A stretch of DNA of 64,000 bases from Phaeodactylum tricornutum CCAP 1055/1 (GCF_000150955.2 NC_011673.1:186001-250000), one strand, 5' to 3'; counted from the first letter of the stretch, positions 20,001 to 29,776 are shown. Made by a program: numbers and translations. The notes: generated from the letters alone by a model not told the origin.

Positions 20001-20306
20001 AAGGACGAGTAGATTGCGTAAGAGTTCTTGCTGAGGATCTCGCCGCGTGGATTCCACGGCGAAACGATTTCCGGAGCGTCGGGGTCCACCGTTCGTAGTC
20101 CCGCCACTGTGACGCGAGTAGGGAGATGTTCCGGTATGGGCCTGACGTCCTCCACGGTGATATCCACCCCGTCCTCCGCGATACCCACCACCGCGTCCTC
20201 CACCCCGTGCACCACCGCCCCCGTATCCACCAGAACCGCGGTATCCCCCGCCACCTCCACGATGACCACCCGACGTGTAGTCACGTCGATCCGTATAGGA
20301 ACTCAT
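16932..20306 (-). CDS. CBP80: Nuclear cap-binding protein CBP80 (NCBP1) with RGG-rich N-terminus
   Basis: A single-exon protein of 1124 residues, longer than the usual 790-870. The ATG at 20306 is chosen because it begins MSSYTDRRDY; the open frame upstream looks non-coding. Residues 12-55 are an RGG/GYRGG-type low-complexity segment, usual in RNA-binding proteins but not typical of CBP80. The centre has the MIF4G-type helical repeats of CBP80, best seen in MARYNLSRWFAFHLVNTDY and WPAAYWKHWEPFVQYGW. CBP80 with CBP20 binds the 7-methylguanosine cap and links capping to splicing and export. An acidic run of about 25 Glu/Asp-rich residues (near 19030-19100) and an Asn repeat add length. The last 20 codons lie in duplicated sequence (copy B). 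Confidence 0.85.
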   Translation of the reverse strand: MSSYTDRRDYTSGGHRGGGGGYRGSGGYGGGGARGGGRGGGYRGGRGGYHRGGRQAHTGTSPYSRHSGGTTNGGPRRSGNRFAVESTRRDPQQELLRNLLVLLHQVGDLQSTNRNNNNNNNSNSNDNTSPVRTIVTTQKQNIQGLTQVLCGNNPELFLQHEAEDSPANIQYAEQLAGPLAAGLVHAIMAAPLQTPCYVGLTLAVHVTAHARDATLFGGFASRCVRYATRAMARDLDALLLDSDPNSSTSSTTHSGIGDSGSGSTTTRQSRVPSHRLVVRVRMLLRYLVLLARAGILQLDHDTAYAVTGPAHSNPVSVLGLLQTMVQAARQAKERDGNQSVAVVLASLVLSTVPYLATLLPSETVRQTLVQPLEASVQSYRSTFAPGFGCTAILLREEQIEDIGASIEEEDDEEEDDDEEEEGSGQVCDNFQDLMRTVQYWVKQEDTTVASRLALFRDAPWEGLEAKVSSLTSTTLDASEIEESAHTPLVYTETPLTIPIFTDCQSLSALVGGLHSAPEDDSLFWAEIDLDGIFVGRLPIFGPPPEVADNDDDEDDDQDMEAAAPVNERLQAYRSGYGMVDRYFIHEAIRDCLTSHESYVTDTGVEIGNAKTAAEQVWSIIQMVTGDSTNGLEYAVLEAIFSLIVQSNAVSSFRFVYLSRVLLELTRLEPAIMSPAIAIAVSTLFQDYMPTLVPMARYNLSRWFAFHLVNTDYQWPAAYWKHWEPFVQYGWKNSRGAFVKGALAILLENESDAGMLVKECLPKNSLLVDHLLPGLTTSALPDDSALASFAKDVSSRIWDNREDEHSLLQYIVGDELSESVTTDLAGLPVGERTWWRTHAVARALLSVTKQEHTYLALSIAQERTANEDAMDATIEAPADILSLLLDALVQYTPLLLGVLAKDLDGQASADAAPVQGELHVLQEISNHVLYSRTTLDAVVSSLLHHKVVSPDAVVRWSLGDMGQETPGVLAIHWWDMSTMAIHYGLTNLFAVTPASNQGEMQVEDNQDESPTMKNARLFLEPIIEYTVGRICHLLSSASHTVESSKLTNTQVDLVEGFKCLVRQTKRCLLHVLLSSSVIGQQLRPATVRKYLTNSCLSGSNLLSMCQETDGSSAMNTFRTSLKFMA

Positions 20307-20962
20307 GTTTATGATGCTCTTGTCGTCGTAGAAATGGTTGATTTCCAATATGTTGTGGAATCGTTTTGTGGTATATTGCAGGCAATGGTACTGGCTGCGG
20401 ATGCTCACGCTCGATCCCAATCCCTCCGTTGCTACCTTTTGGTATTGTCCAATACACACAATTAGGCTGTCTTGCTATCATCGGTACTTCCTAACCTGGG
20501 AGGACTGACTGTGAGTGTGTGTGCGGGGGGGGGGACACGGTATCTGGGTGTGACCACACTCGAACTGCCTATCTGCCAAATGTCGTAACGACAAATAAGC
20601 ATACGGACAGGCCACTCCCCTCTCGGCCTACAAAAATATGTTTGTTACTTGCAAATACGAAACGTCCGGCTAACATCGATAGACCATTAAATCAATACCT
20701 TCCTCTCTTATAAGCTTACAGGTTACTGTTATTAGTGAGTATTGGCTGCAAAGTAACGATGGGCGACGACAGCCACTTTTCCATATCGCCCTACCACCAA
20801 CAACCACAATCATTGAGTGACAGCAGTGCATTCACACTCACCGTCAAACACTATACAATACACGAGCTGTACGCGAACTTCCTTTTTGTTGTTGTGCGTT
20901 GACCCGTAGGCCACAATCTTTCACCAAACGTAGAAAGCCTTGGTTCATTGTGATTCCACATA
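20307..20962. other. Intergenic, CBP80 to flavin monooxygenase-like gene
   Basis: The interval holds the CBP80 promoter and the 3' flank of the next minus-strand gene. Features seen are a reverse copy of the recurrent 10-mer (20505-20514), a run of ten G (20525-20534), and TCACCGTCAA (one mismatch) near 20837. No gene was recognised. Confidence 0.5.
20505..20514 (-). promoter_or_regulatory. Recurrent intergenic 10-mer TCACAGTCAG
   Basis: Exact copy on the minus strand, 199 bases upstream of the CBP80 ATG and in the direction of its transcription. Confidence 0.45.
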
Positions 20963-22477
20963 CTATGCAGGAACCAACAACATGCAGGAATCGTCGGTTT
21001 CACTGTCGGTATCACCACTCTCACACGTGCATTCGAACTCGCACTCACTCTCACTGTCCGACCACAGTGCGTGGAATCGGTTGGCCAGGACCGGTGACTG
21101 AGCTTCACGCAACCAACTACGACACGCCAGTGCGTGGTACGAGACAATGGACGCCGCTCGTCGAATGCCCATCAAATTGGACGCGTCGGGTCCCACGTTC
21201 AGACTCGCCAAGCCACCCACTACGTACAAACCGGAACAAGCGGCGCTCCATCGCAAATCTTCCGTTACGCACGGGAAGCCACCCTGCATGGGCACCGGCC
21301 ACTGTTCCTGTATACGACGCAGCAGCAGCGAATGTGCGAGACAATCGGGTTGATTGCCGCATGCAAGCACAATGGCGTCCACCCGGTACTTCTGGGACTC
21401 GATCGTGACTTGGACGCGTGCGTCTCCGGACGCCTGACTTTGTGCTGCGGCGGAATCGATAGAGCCCACCACGCATTCGATCCGACCCTGTCGTTCCCAC
21501 TTACGCAATTCGGCCATGTAAATGGGTGGCACGCTTCCTCCTCCGCGACTCTCTCGCAATTGTGCCAACCGTTCCGATACGGGCTGGTGATAAAAGTCAG
21601 CGACACACTTGGTCGCCGTCCGTCGATCGAACCATTCGACTCCCAGATCAAAGTGCCGCTCCACCAGTGGTCGGCGACTGCTGAGTATCACACGACGACG
21701 ACGTTGGCTACCGCCCGTCGGAATGCGTGCCAGTCGCAATGCCGCTTGCACCGCGGTTAAACCTCCTCCCACCACCATGACGGTTTCGTTGTCCACCGAG
21801 AATTTGGACGCCCATTGCGCTTCGAGACGGTCAATCTCCATCCACGAATGCACCTGCGGAATGTCCTTCTGAAGAGCCGCAGGTATGACGGGCTTGCCAA
21901 TCGCGCCCATGGCCAGAATCACGGTCCGGGCGTGAAGCTGCTGCCCCACAGCGGTGGTCAAGCAGAACATATTGCCATCCGTAGACTGTAGGTCAACAAT
22001 CGTTCCTTGCCGGTACTCGTGACGCAGAGTGGGCAGCAGGTCTCGACAAAAGTCTTGGAACAGTTGCGTCGACGGCAGTTTCCACAAACCGATCTGCGAT
22101 TGCCCCAAAGGCAATAATGAACGCAGACGAGCACAACCCGATTCCAAAAGCTCGTCTTCGCGACCGTGCTGTCGTGCGTAAGCCAACAGCGCATTCTGGT
22201 CAAAAAAATCGGGATGCGCCAGTGCCGGAGAACGGAGAAACTTAATCTGAAGCACGTCGAATTGGCGTTTCCAACCACACATAAATGTTGGATTTGGATC
22301 AACCACGCAAACTCGGCGATGCGCGGTTTTCTTTGCGGGTAAGGCCCGCAACGCTCGGTGCACTTGATCGTCGCTCAAAGTATCCAGAGTAAAGGGCTCC
22401 TGGACAGCCGACAAACAAGCCAGTCCGGCAGGCCCTGCTCCAACAATACAAACGTCGTAGATCGTCTCCCCCTTCAT
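20963..22477 (-). CDS. FAD/NAD(P)-binding monooxygenase-like protein
   Basis: A single-exon 504-residue flavoprotein. The FAD-binding dinucleotide motif GAGPAG is at residues 13-18 (YDVCIVGAGPAGLACLSA), and a second Rossmann motif, VMVVGGGLTAVQAALRLA, lies in the middle for NAD(P)H. The segment LQIKFLRSPALAHPDFFDQ and the overall order recall the ornithine/lysine N-hydroxylase (SidA/IucD) and related single-component flavin monooxygenase families. The substrate cannot be inferred. The C-terminus ends in an unusual Ser/Glu/Cys/Asp-rich acidic tail (SDSESECEFECTCESG and on), absent from the usual families. No targeting peptide is evident, so the protein is probably cytosolic. Confidence 0.8.
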   Translation of the reverse strand: MKGETIYDVCIVGAGPAGLACLSAVQEPFTLDTLSDDQVHRALRALPAKKTAHRRVCVVDPNPTFMCGWKRQFDVLQIKFLRSPALAHPDFFDQNALLAYARQHGREDELLESGCARLRSLLPLGQSQIGLWKLPSTQLFQDFCRDLLPTLRHEYRQGTIVDLQSTDGNMFCLTTAVGQQLHARTVILAMGAIGKPVIPAALQKDIPQVHSWMEIDRLEAQWASKFSVDNETVMVVGGGLTAVQAALRLARIPTGGSQRRRRVILSSRRPLVERHFDLGVEWFDRRTATKCVADFYHQPVSERLAQLRESRGGGSVPPIYMAELRKWERQGRIECVVGSIDSAAAQSQASGDARVQVTIESQKYRVDAIVLACGNQPDCLAHSLLLRRIQEQWPVPMQGGFPCVTEDLRWSAACSGLYVVGGLASLNVGPDASNLMGIRRAASIVSYHALACRSWLREAQSPVLANRFHALWSDSESECEFECTCESGDTDSETDDSCMLLVPA

Positions 22478-23059
22478 GTTGGTCTGTGTCGGCTAGAGAG
22501 AGTCCAACACTATCTGCGCTTGGAAGGGTGTTTGGAAAAATGCCGAGCGAAACGAAGGTGAAAAGCCTACCTGGGCCTGTTGACTGATGTGGAAAGGCCA
22601 AATACCGGTCCATCGGCCTTCTGTAGGCTATTTTCTGACAACGCACGCGCGTTGTACCTAATACCTCATAGGCTCAGGCAAGAAGACGTGTCAATGGGCA
22701 CTTCTCATTGGTTGTGAACAATGTAAGGCTATTTCAGGCTTATCACTACTTTTTATGTCCCGTGTCGCAGATGGCGAAGCTACTTACAGTAGAGTAAACA
22801 AGGCACCGTCACAAAATCACTTGCTGTAAACTAGTAGGCTACTTAATGTAAATCCTCTCACAACAAGGTGTGTAGGTGTATTGTCTGGATTGGGTTGGTA
22901 CTATATGGCATAGCTTTCCTAGCTAGTAGTTAGCGTAACAAAACCCGGACCTTCCGTCAAAGAACCCAAAGCAAGCATCTCCAGATCACACACGAGTGTC
23001 GATCGCTGTCACAGTCAGTTTGATGTTCGTTTGCTTTTTATTATTCGACGCCATCTACG
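22478..23059. other. Divergent promoter region, monooxygenase-like and GGT-family genes
   Basis: No gene was recognised. It contains CTAGCTAG at 22919-22926 and a recurrent 10-mer at 23009-23018, 41 bases before the GGT-family ATG. Confidence 0.5.
23009..23018 (+). promoter_or_regulatory. Recurrent intergenic 10-mer TCACAGTCAG
   Basis: Exact copy closest to a start codon in the window (41 bases before 23060), consistent with a position at or near the transcription start. Confidence 0.5.
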
Positions 23060-24802
23060 ATGGCGGACTGGTACAAAGCCTCGCTCGGCGATATTCCCGT
23101 GGACGAAGTACACAAAGCCAAAAAGGATGAAATTAGGTTTTGTTCCCGTCGATCTCCCGTGCTTTGTCGACACGCCTGTGTGACAACCAGTCAACCTCTG
23201 GCTACTAGTATCGGTGTTGATTTCTTGAGACGACACGCCAACGCTGCCGATACGGCTGTCGCCGTCGCGGCTGCTTTGGCTGTAACCGAGCCTTGTTCGA
23301 CTGGATTGGGAGGCGATATGTTTTGTCTTTATTTCGATGCGGCGACGAAAGAAGTGATGTGCGTCAACGGCAGCGGAGCAAGTCCAGCCGATCTTTCTTT
23401 GGATCTTCTGAAAAAAACGTATCCAGATGGACTTGGTGGAGTCAACGAAGCTATGTTTCGGGACTCTCCGCATGCCGTAACGGTTCCTGGAGCAGCACGG
23501 GGCTGGGAGGACTTGTTGAGCAAACATGGTTCGGGAAAATTCACGCTAGCGCAGCTGTTGGAACCATCCGCGGTTTTGGCGGAGGAAGGTTTTCCGGTAG
23601 GGCCCGTAACGTCTTATCACTGGAAAGCGGGCATACCACAGATTCGGAAATGGCTGCTAGAAAATGAATCTGTGCCGCTCACTATCAATGGTCGCGATGG
23701 TCCGGAACCGGGCGATTTGATCTATAATCCCGACTTGGCTCGAGTCTTGCGCAATCTTGGCAAGCAAGGTTCCAGCCTAGGATTTTACCGAGGAAATCCG
23801 GGACAAGCAATTGTTGATATCATCCAGAAACATGGAGGAACCATGACCTTACAAGATTTGGCGATGCACAAGTCTGACTTCCCGGAAGCCCTGTCGGTGG
23901 AATATCGTGGATGTAAGCTTTGGCAACACCCTCCCAATGGACAAGGGGTCGCTGGTCAAATTGCACTGGCCGGTGTCGATTGCCTAGAGCAAACCGGGAA
24001 GTGTCCCACGATAACTCCCGAGACGATAGGTAACGCAGATTCCTATCACGTCATGATGGAAATGATGCGATTGGGCTTTGCAGATGCTCGGGCATACGTT
24101 GCCGACCCTGCAAGTATGAAGGTGGACAACAAGTTTCTGCTCAATACGGATCGAATCGGTTCGCGTGCCGAACAGTTGTTTAACCCGGAAAAAGCGGCAA
24201 TTGCGGGACTTCCGGATGCGTCGAATTGTACCGTGAGTTTTCAAGTAGTTGATGAAGCAGGAAACGCCATATCATTCGTGAACAGTAACTTTATGGGCTT
24301 TGGGACCGGGCTTGTACCCGAAGGCTGCGGCTTTACACTACAAAATCGAGGATTTGGTTTCAACCTCCAAGAAGGACACCCGAATCAAGTTGGAGCTTCC
24401 AAGCGCCCTTACCATACGATCATTCCCGGTGTTTTGACACATTCAGACACTAGTGAGCTGTACGCGACCATTTCCAACATGGGTGGCAATATGCAACCGC
24501 AAGGACACATGCAGCTAACGATTGATATGCTTGCCGGAGGCATGGATCCGCAACAGGCGATTGACATGCCACGATTCTGCATAGCGGATGGCACCCAAGC
24601 TGGTGTTGTCTTTATGGAGGAGGGTGTGAAGGAAGAAGTCTTATACGAATTGAAACGGCGTGGGCATATAATTCAGTCCAACCAAAGTGGGCACGAAAGA
24701 AGCACTTTCGGGCGGGCGCAAATCATCAAACGTGACCGCGCTACGGGAGTTCTATGGGCCGGTTCCGATGGTCGAGCAGATGGGTGTGCTATGGGGTTTT
24801 GA
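23060..24802 (+). CDS. Gamma-glutamyltransferase-family protein (YwrD-like Ntn hydrolase)
   Basis: A single-exon 580-residue member of the gamma-glutamyltranspeptidase family. The start of the large subunit is clear (VTTSQPLATSIGVDFLRRHA, then AVAAALAVTEPCSTGLGGDM). The self-processing nucleophile Thr is expected at residue 391 in NCTVSFQVVDEAGN. The block SNFMGFGTGLVPEGCGFTLQ is closer to the bacterial YwrD/acylase-like branch than to classical glutathione-degrading GGT. Family members cleave themselves before this Thr and hydrolyse or transfer gamma-glutamyl or similar acyl groups. No signal peptide or membrane anchor is seen, unlike classical eukaryotic GGTs, which are membrane-anchored. 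The gene converges on COG4, with only 41 bases between stops. Confidence 0.88.
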   Translation: MADWYKASLGDIPVDEVHKAKKDEIRFCSRRSPVLCRHACVTTSQPLATSIGVDFLRRHANAADTAVAVAAALAVTEPCSTGLGGDMFCLYFDAATKEVMCVNGSGASPADLSLDLLKKTYPDGLGGVNEAMFRDSPHAVTVPGAARGWEDLLSKHGSGKFTLAQLLEPSAVLAEEGFPVGPVTSYHWKAGIPQIRKWLLENESVPLTINGRDGPEPGDLIYNPDLARVLRNLGKQGSSLGFYRGNPGQAIVDIIQKHGGTMTLQDLAMHKSDFPEALSVEYRGCKLWQHPPNGQGVAGQIALAGVDCLEQTGKCPTITPETIGNADSYHVMMEMMRLGFADARAYVADPASMKVDNKFLLNTDRIGSRAEQLFNPEKAAIAGLPDASNCTVSFQVVDEAGNAISFVNSNFMGFGTGLVPEGCGFTLQNRGFGFNLQEGHPNQVGASKRPYHTIIPGVLTHSDTSELYATISNMGGNMQPQGHMQLTIDMLAGGMDPQQAIDMPRFCIADGTQAGVVFMEEGVKEEVLYELKRRGHIIQSNQSGHERSTFGRAQIIKRDRATGVLWAGSDGRADGCAMGF

Positions 24803-24843
24803 GATTGGTATTCGCTTAAGCTAAATAACACTATTTCAGTAAA

Positions 24844-27476
24844 CTATGATCCGTTTTGACTTTGATGGAACAGTTTCTCGCCTTCCAAAGTTAAATCTCG
24901 TAGCTTGGATATGCCGATGACGGTGTCCGGTTCGACCCCGACATCCTTTGCACTCAAACAGTAGGTTTGGTAATCGAGCAAAAGCTGAAGTTTCACCTTC
25001 TCCCCGTCGCTCATACCGCCTGCCGCGCGACGCCTTGTTCCTCGATTTTGCAGCGCGACTTCCGTCCTTTGCACCGTGGCGATTAGCTCTTCCACGGCCG
25101 CAGCGTACCGATCAGAGACAGAAACAACAATGCGCTGTTTCCATCGTAAACCAATCTTGTCGGGCGTGCGGTTCAAAAATTCAATGTTAAATTCGTTTAG
25201 AGGCCTTAGAATTGTCGATACAAAGGGAGAGGCCTGCGTTGGGGGTGGACGATTCGTCATTCGATACGTAGCAGCCACTCCTTTTACGGCAGCCAGCGGT
25301 CCGCAACATTTGGTTGTTAAAATACTCACAATGGATTCGTTCCAAGCTTTGTCTACAAGCGTTTTGATTTGGCCTGACGCCTCGTTCAAGACTTCGGAAA
25401 CCAGTTGAGAACCTTCCTCCGTGTCCGTCAAAACGGCTTCTCCACCAGTCGTGGCGCCGCAAATGGTGTCCACGTAGTCGTGCTGAATCATGGATTCTAA
25501 AATGGTCAGTTCCCACGCAACAGCGGCAACATCCTGTTCGCTTTCGCCCCAGCAGTACGGGCGTCGAGTCGGATGAGTCATTGGTGGTGTACCGCCATTC
25601 GCTTCTCCGTTTGCGGACGACGGCTCAGCCTCCACAAGTTCCTCGCCAAACTTGATTTGCCCGTCCATACTATCACCAATGAACGAAACCGTTCGTCCAA
25701 TCAGCTGGACGGCACCTCGGAGAAACCGATTCGTCAAAGGCTGCAAAATAACGTTGGGTCGCCATAGGAAAAGAAGTACATCCGCTAGCTCCAAGAACAG
25801 TGACAGCTCAAACCCGGATTCGTTTCGCAATCTCAGTAGAGTCTCAGGGGTTCCAGTGTAAACGTCGGTAATCCAGCCTTCTCGTCGGGTCTGATCAATG
25901 GCCTTATTGAGACGGGAACAACATTCCCCGAATCGCAATTGGTAGTAGATAGGTAGATTCCATTTTTTCGAAAACTCGGCCGTCTTGGCGTGTGCATATA
26001 TTCGATTCTGTGCCTGCTCTATTCGCTGCGGGGTGAGGCATGGCTGGTACCTAAGATCAGTCTCCTTTGTTGAAGTGGCGGATATTTCGGTCAACAGCCG
26101 CTTCGACAACGTCGCCAGAAAACGATCCAAAGTCACGTAATTAGCTTGCAAGATACTGGCAATACCGGGAGAAAAGATGGCCATCTTAATACCGGCGTCC
26201 GCCATGAGTGCCGTCGCAATCGGAATCCAAACACCACAGGTAAGCAAGTCCACATCCATCCATTGCGTGTCTTCTACTCGAAACATGGATTCGGCCATGT
26301 TCAAGACGGGGCCGTAAACACGGGCAATACTCGCAATCATTTCGTCCAAGAGACTTTGCAAACCGGCACATTCCCCCCGGGCGCCACCATCGTCGAGACG
26401 TCCCATGGAAACACGGGAACGAATAAGTGGCATTATCGCGACGCGGGCAAAGATACTCTCCACCTCCTTGCCGCGGGACAATAGAGCGAGTCCTCGCATG
26501 CAGTGTCCAAGCCTGAGCAAAATCGTATCCTGCGAGCGATCCTCCTGATCGTGATCGCCCTTTTCGTAGGTGTGGTTGGATTGCTGTTCCTGTAACGTCT
26601 GTAACACACTTTCCATCTGGTGCGACAAACAAGTGACGGTTTCGGATTCCACCCGACGAATGCGCGGGGCCAGCTGTAACAAAAACGAGGCGCCTTCCTG
26701 ATTCGGTGGCAAGGGTGTTCGTAAGCTCGGCAAAGCCTGTTTTGCCGGATCGGTGTGTTCTTTGGTTTTCTGGGTCATGGACGAAACGGTATCCGTTGCG
26801 GAATGCAACTCTTCGACTAAACAGAGTGTAACGTGTGCGGCGCGTTCCAAAGCCGCCGCTTGGCTGACTTCGTCTAAAAGACGTAACAATGCGACGAAAA
26901 GGTGAGACCCGGCAAAGGATGTGAGCCAAGATTCGGATGGACCTACGTACCCTCGCTGTCCATATCTTCTTCAGAATTCGTATTCGTGGGTCCGTACGAG
27001 GCTGCTTTGGAGCGTCTTGAATGAGTCGCGACGATACGTTCGGCGGCGACGAGGTCGGCGTACAAGTCGGCCAGCGACTGTGCGTGTTGGGAACGACGAG
27101 TTTCCAATCGTATTTGGTTCACCTGCACGACTAGCTTTTCGAGATTCGCAAGCGTCGCCTTTTCGAGTTGTTCCGTGGCGCTGAGCACGGGGTGCAGGGA
27201 CGTCAAGAGCGAATGCAAATCTGGCGGTAAGGTACTGAGACTCGTGCCAATGTGGAGCAAATCCTGTCCCGACTGTGAACTCGCGAGTTTTTGTGTCAAT
27301 AATTGGGAATGTTGGTTGGACTGCTCACGCAGGGTTTTGAGTTTGTGTTCCAACGCCGTTGTCGACATGTTTGTCACCGGCGGGTACGCCGAAGGGGGCG
27401 TTCGACTATTCGGGTTGCTCGTTCGAGAAGCAATCTCTGTCTCGCTATCTCGAGACGAAGTACCGTTGGCAGACAT
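24844..27476 (-). CDS. COG4: COG4, conserved oligomeric Golgi complex subunit 4
   Basis: Two exons, 27476-26951 and 26873-24844, join across a 77-base intron (GTACGT...TTTTAG) in phase 1, giving 851 residues. COG4 is a lobe-A subunit of the COG tethering complex, which acts in retrograde traffic within the Golgi. The N-terminus is helical, with heptads (ALEHKLKTLREQSNQHSQLL). The central family block RSRVSMGRLDDGGARGECAG matches the SxxxGRLDEGG-type segment of COG4, and YYQLRFGECCSRLNKAI lies in the body. The ATG at 27476 (MSANGTSSRD) is preferred to 27551, though either is possible. The protein is slightly longer than the human one (785). Confidence 0.88.
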
Positions 27477-27634
27477 GGTCTGGCTAGTGAACGAATAAAT
27501 CTCAAACGACAAGGACTGTTGTGTCGTGCGATCCTGCCACGCTTGCTCCAAAGTACCCCAAAGTACTCGGCTTCAGGGTCGGGTTTGCGCCTTCGACCCC
27601 CCAATCGATCTGTTGGGTCGATTCCTCCCCGCAC

Positions 27635-27644
27635 TCACAGTCAA
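27635..27644 (+). promoter_or_regulatory. Recurrent intergenic 10-mer TCACAGTCAA
   Basis: Exact copy, 158 bases upstream of the COG4 ATG (opposite strand). Confidence 0.4.
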
Positions 27645-27695
27645 TCCTCCAAAGGTCGACAGACTCGAACGACTGCTTTCTTCCGTCAAAGCTCG

Positions 27696-27712
27696 CTCTC
27701 TCTCTCTCTCTC
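27696..27712 (+). repeat. CT microsatellite
   Basis: About eight CT units in the COG4 upstream region. Confidence 0.9.
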
Positions 27713-28030
27713 GGGAACGAGTGACTGTCAATGAGATCCGTGCAACAATCCTCTACAACAACGATTATAGCCACGGCTCGGGTCGAGGATGATATCTCAA
27801 CTTCCCCCCTATCGTGCGGGCTTGCAAAAATGACCGTGGGTCACTCACGGGAATCCGGAATTGTAACATAAGCTATTCGGACCTCCAGAACTAGCTAGCT
27901 AGTAGTTGTGGTCACACAGAACAAAAGCATGTTCGGTTCCGGGTATCTCACACTTTACCCGTAGGATAACTGCCAACTCCATGTTTCTGCTTTCTCGTAG
28001 TTTTGTCGCATTGTTTGTTTGCATCGTCCC

Positions 28031-28040
28031 TCACTGTCAA
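28031..28040 (+). promoter_or_regulatory. Recurrent intergenic 10-mer TCACTGTCAA
   Basis: Exact copy, 217 bases before the proposed ATG of the following membrane-protein gene. Confidence 0.4.
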
Positions 28041-28257
28041 TCCAACGACCTCCCACCTTTGGTCATCATCCCGACTGTCTCACAATCCGGGGTCCAGGCT
28101 TGGTCGCTTGCTCCTACGTAGTCGTCAAGTTAACGCTCTAGTATAGTATAGACTTCACTAGACGACAAAGCAGACAAGTGTGCATGCTCCAAAAAACTGC
28201 CATCAGCGCGAGCAAGTTTCCCCCTACAGTCTCACACACCAACAACGACTGCAACTC

Positions 28258-29202
28258 ATGGAATGGCTTGCCCAACAAGGACCAAAGGCTACTAAACACC
28301 AAGGGTTTTTGCATCCGATTGCTGTCTGTGTGCTGCAATACGCCATTGTTGCAACCGTGACCTTCAAAGCCCACGATGCGCTATTGGAAGCGTACCTGGC
28401 GAAGCAATTCACCAGTCATCAAACGGGAGCGTGGAACGCTACAACGGTTGAAACGGCCACCGTTGCACCCGTGAACTCGTTGTTTGTTTGTAACGCCGAT
28501 ACAGACAGCCGTGTCAAATATCGTCGACTATACGTCGCGGCGTGGATCTTGCCGTACAGTATTTGGTTGCTTGTGTGGCGACATTTCGTTTACCAACCAG
28601 CCGCCTATCGCCAGTGTGTCTGGTACGAGTATACGTGGCTCTGTAACAAGACGCTCAACATGGGGGTCGCTGGCTTGCTGACCCATCGCCCCATTGTCGC
28701 TGCCGCGTATTGTGTCACAGTGGGCATCGATCAGTTGCTATGGTACGCGGATCTCCTTGTCTACGCTTGGACCGGCAAGTTTCCCGTGGGTGTGGCCAAG
28801 TACATTTTTTGGGAAGGCGTGACGTGGAGCTCACGCATTACCTGTACTCACCATTTGTGGACAATTCCTCTCCTCCTATACGCAACACAAGGCATGCACA
28901 TCTTGGCCTTTCCCCTGTCCATCGTTGTCATGACTTTTAGCGTCGTGTTGAGTCGGTTCTGGACCCCGTCGCATGTTGTGCAATCCGGTACCCAGGAACC
29001 CAAATATCTCAACGTGAACTTGGCGCACACGTTGTGGAAAGATATACGCATTGAAATGTTGCAAATTAGCGCGGATGATCCGGGATGTGCACTCTACTTG
29101 TGGCGTCTTTTATCCCGATGGACTGCCTTGAACGCTATCGTCTTTGGGATTCTCTACGCCACCTGCCAATACGTCTACGGACAGCCCGCCCCTGTTTGCT
29201 AA
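28258..29202 (+). CDS. Multi-pass membrane protein, unknown family
   Basis: A protein of about 314 residues from the ATG at 28258. The frame is open upstream to about 28162 but without an ATG, so an upstream exon is possible. I see five to six hydrophobic segments: AVCVLQYAIVATVTF, YVAAWILPYSIWLLVW, IVAAAYCVTVGIDQLLWYA, LWTIPLLLYATQGMHI, LSIVVMTFSVVLSRFW and NAIVFGILYATCQYVYG. There are aromatic and His-rich turns (WEGVTWSSRITCTHHLW). I do not recognise the family; no catalytic motif stands out. Codon use and length argue that it is a real gene. Confidence 0.65.
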   Translation: MEWLAQQGPKATKHQGFLHPIAVCVLQYAIVATVTFKAHDALLEAYLAKQFTSHQTGAWNATTVETATVAPVNSLFVCNADTDSRVKYRRLYVAAWILPYSIWLLVWRHFVYQPAAYRQCVWYEYTWLCNKTLNMGVAGLLTHRPIVAAAYCVTVGIDQLLWYADLLVYAWTGKFPVGVAKYIFWEGVTWSSRITCTHHLWTIPLLLYATQGMHILAFPLSIVVMTFSVVLSRFWTPSHVVQSGTQEPKYLNVNLAHTLWKDIRIEMLQISADDPGCALYLWRLLSRWTALNAIVFGILYATCQYVYGQPAPVC

Positions 29203-29776
29203 ACTCCCCACAAAGTATATCTGGTACCGAATACGTATTTCCAACTTTCGTGCACGTCTAGTCTCAGGGCTGGACAACTACCACGAGGAGCTCGCCTGTC
29301 TCCCGTGCCTTGCTACGGAGATGACGGCTTGAGCCGCTTAACAGTGACACGCTTTATAAACATAGAATATGTTTTATTTTAAACCATAATTTGGCGTGTG
29401 AGATCAGATGACCCAGCAATGGTTGACGCAATCCTCAGTTGGGATATTGCATTGCTCTGTTTGTATCATGTCCTTTGTGCCAGGCATATCCGAACTAAAC
29501 GCTCAGGTGGAACCCAAAGAATTCTCCACGTACGGGCAACAGATATAATGGATATCTAGAACAATCAAAGGTTGTCCAGTACTGAACTGCGGAATGCTTA
29601 CACCAAACACTAGCGTATTTTTGACAAGACAGCAGCAGCCTTCACAAAAAGGTATCAAATAGACCTGCATTGTAAGCTGTATAATGCTCATATTGACCAT
29701 ATAAGCTAGGGAAAGCATGTCTCTGTCAATCAAAATAATTGAGTAACCTAATAGTCTCTACACCAGTATCGACGAT
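29203..29776. other. Convergent intergenic region
   Basis: The 3' flanks of the membrane-protein gene (plus) and the Rab gene (minus). AT-richer than its surroundings. No gene, repeat or RNA was recognised. Confidence 0.5.

Larger units (their letters stand above)
27477..28257. other. Divergent promoter region, COG4 and membrane-protein gene
   Basis: No gene was recognised. Notable are two exact 10-mers (27635-27644, 28031-28040), a relative (TGACTGTCAA, 27722-27731), a CT dinucleotide run (27696-27712) and overlapping CTAGCTAG copies (27891-27902). A 46-codon frame from 27981 with a hydrophobic start has no other support. Confidence 0.5.

Noticed and set aside
20525-20534. Run of ten G near the CBP80 promoter
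   Set aside because: A single homopolymer without further G-runs; not enough for a G-quadruplex claim.
27981-28121. 46-codon frame with a hydrophobic start (MFLLSRSFVALFVCIV)
   Set aside because: It is too short, it contains a copy of the recurrent 10-mer, and it has no downstream conserved part. A missed first exon cannot be excluded.
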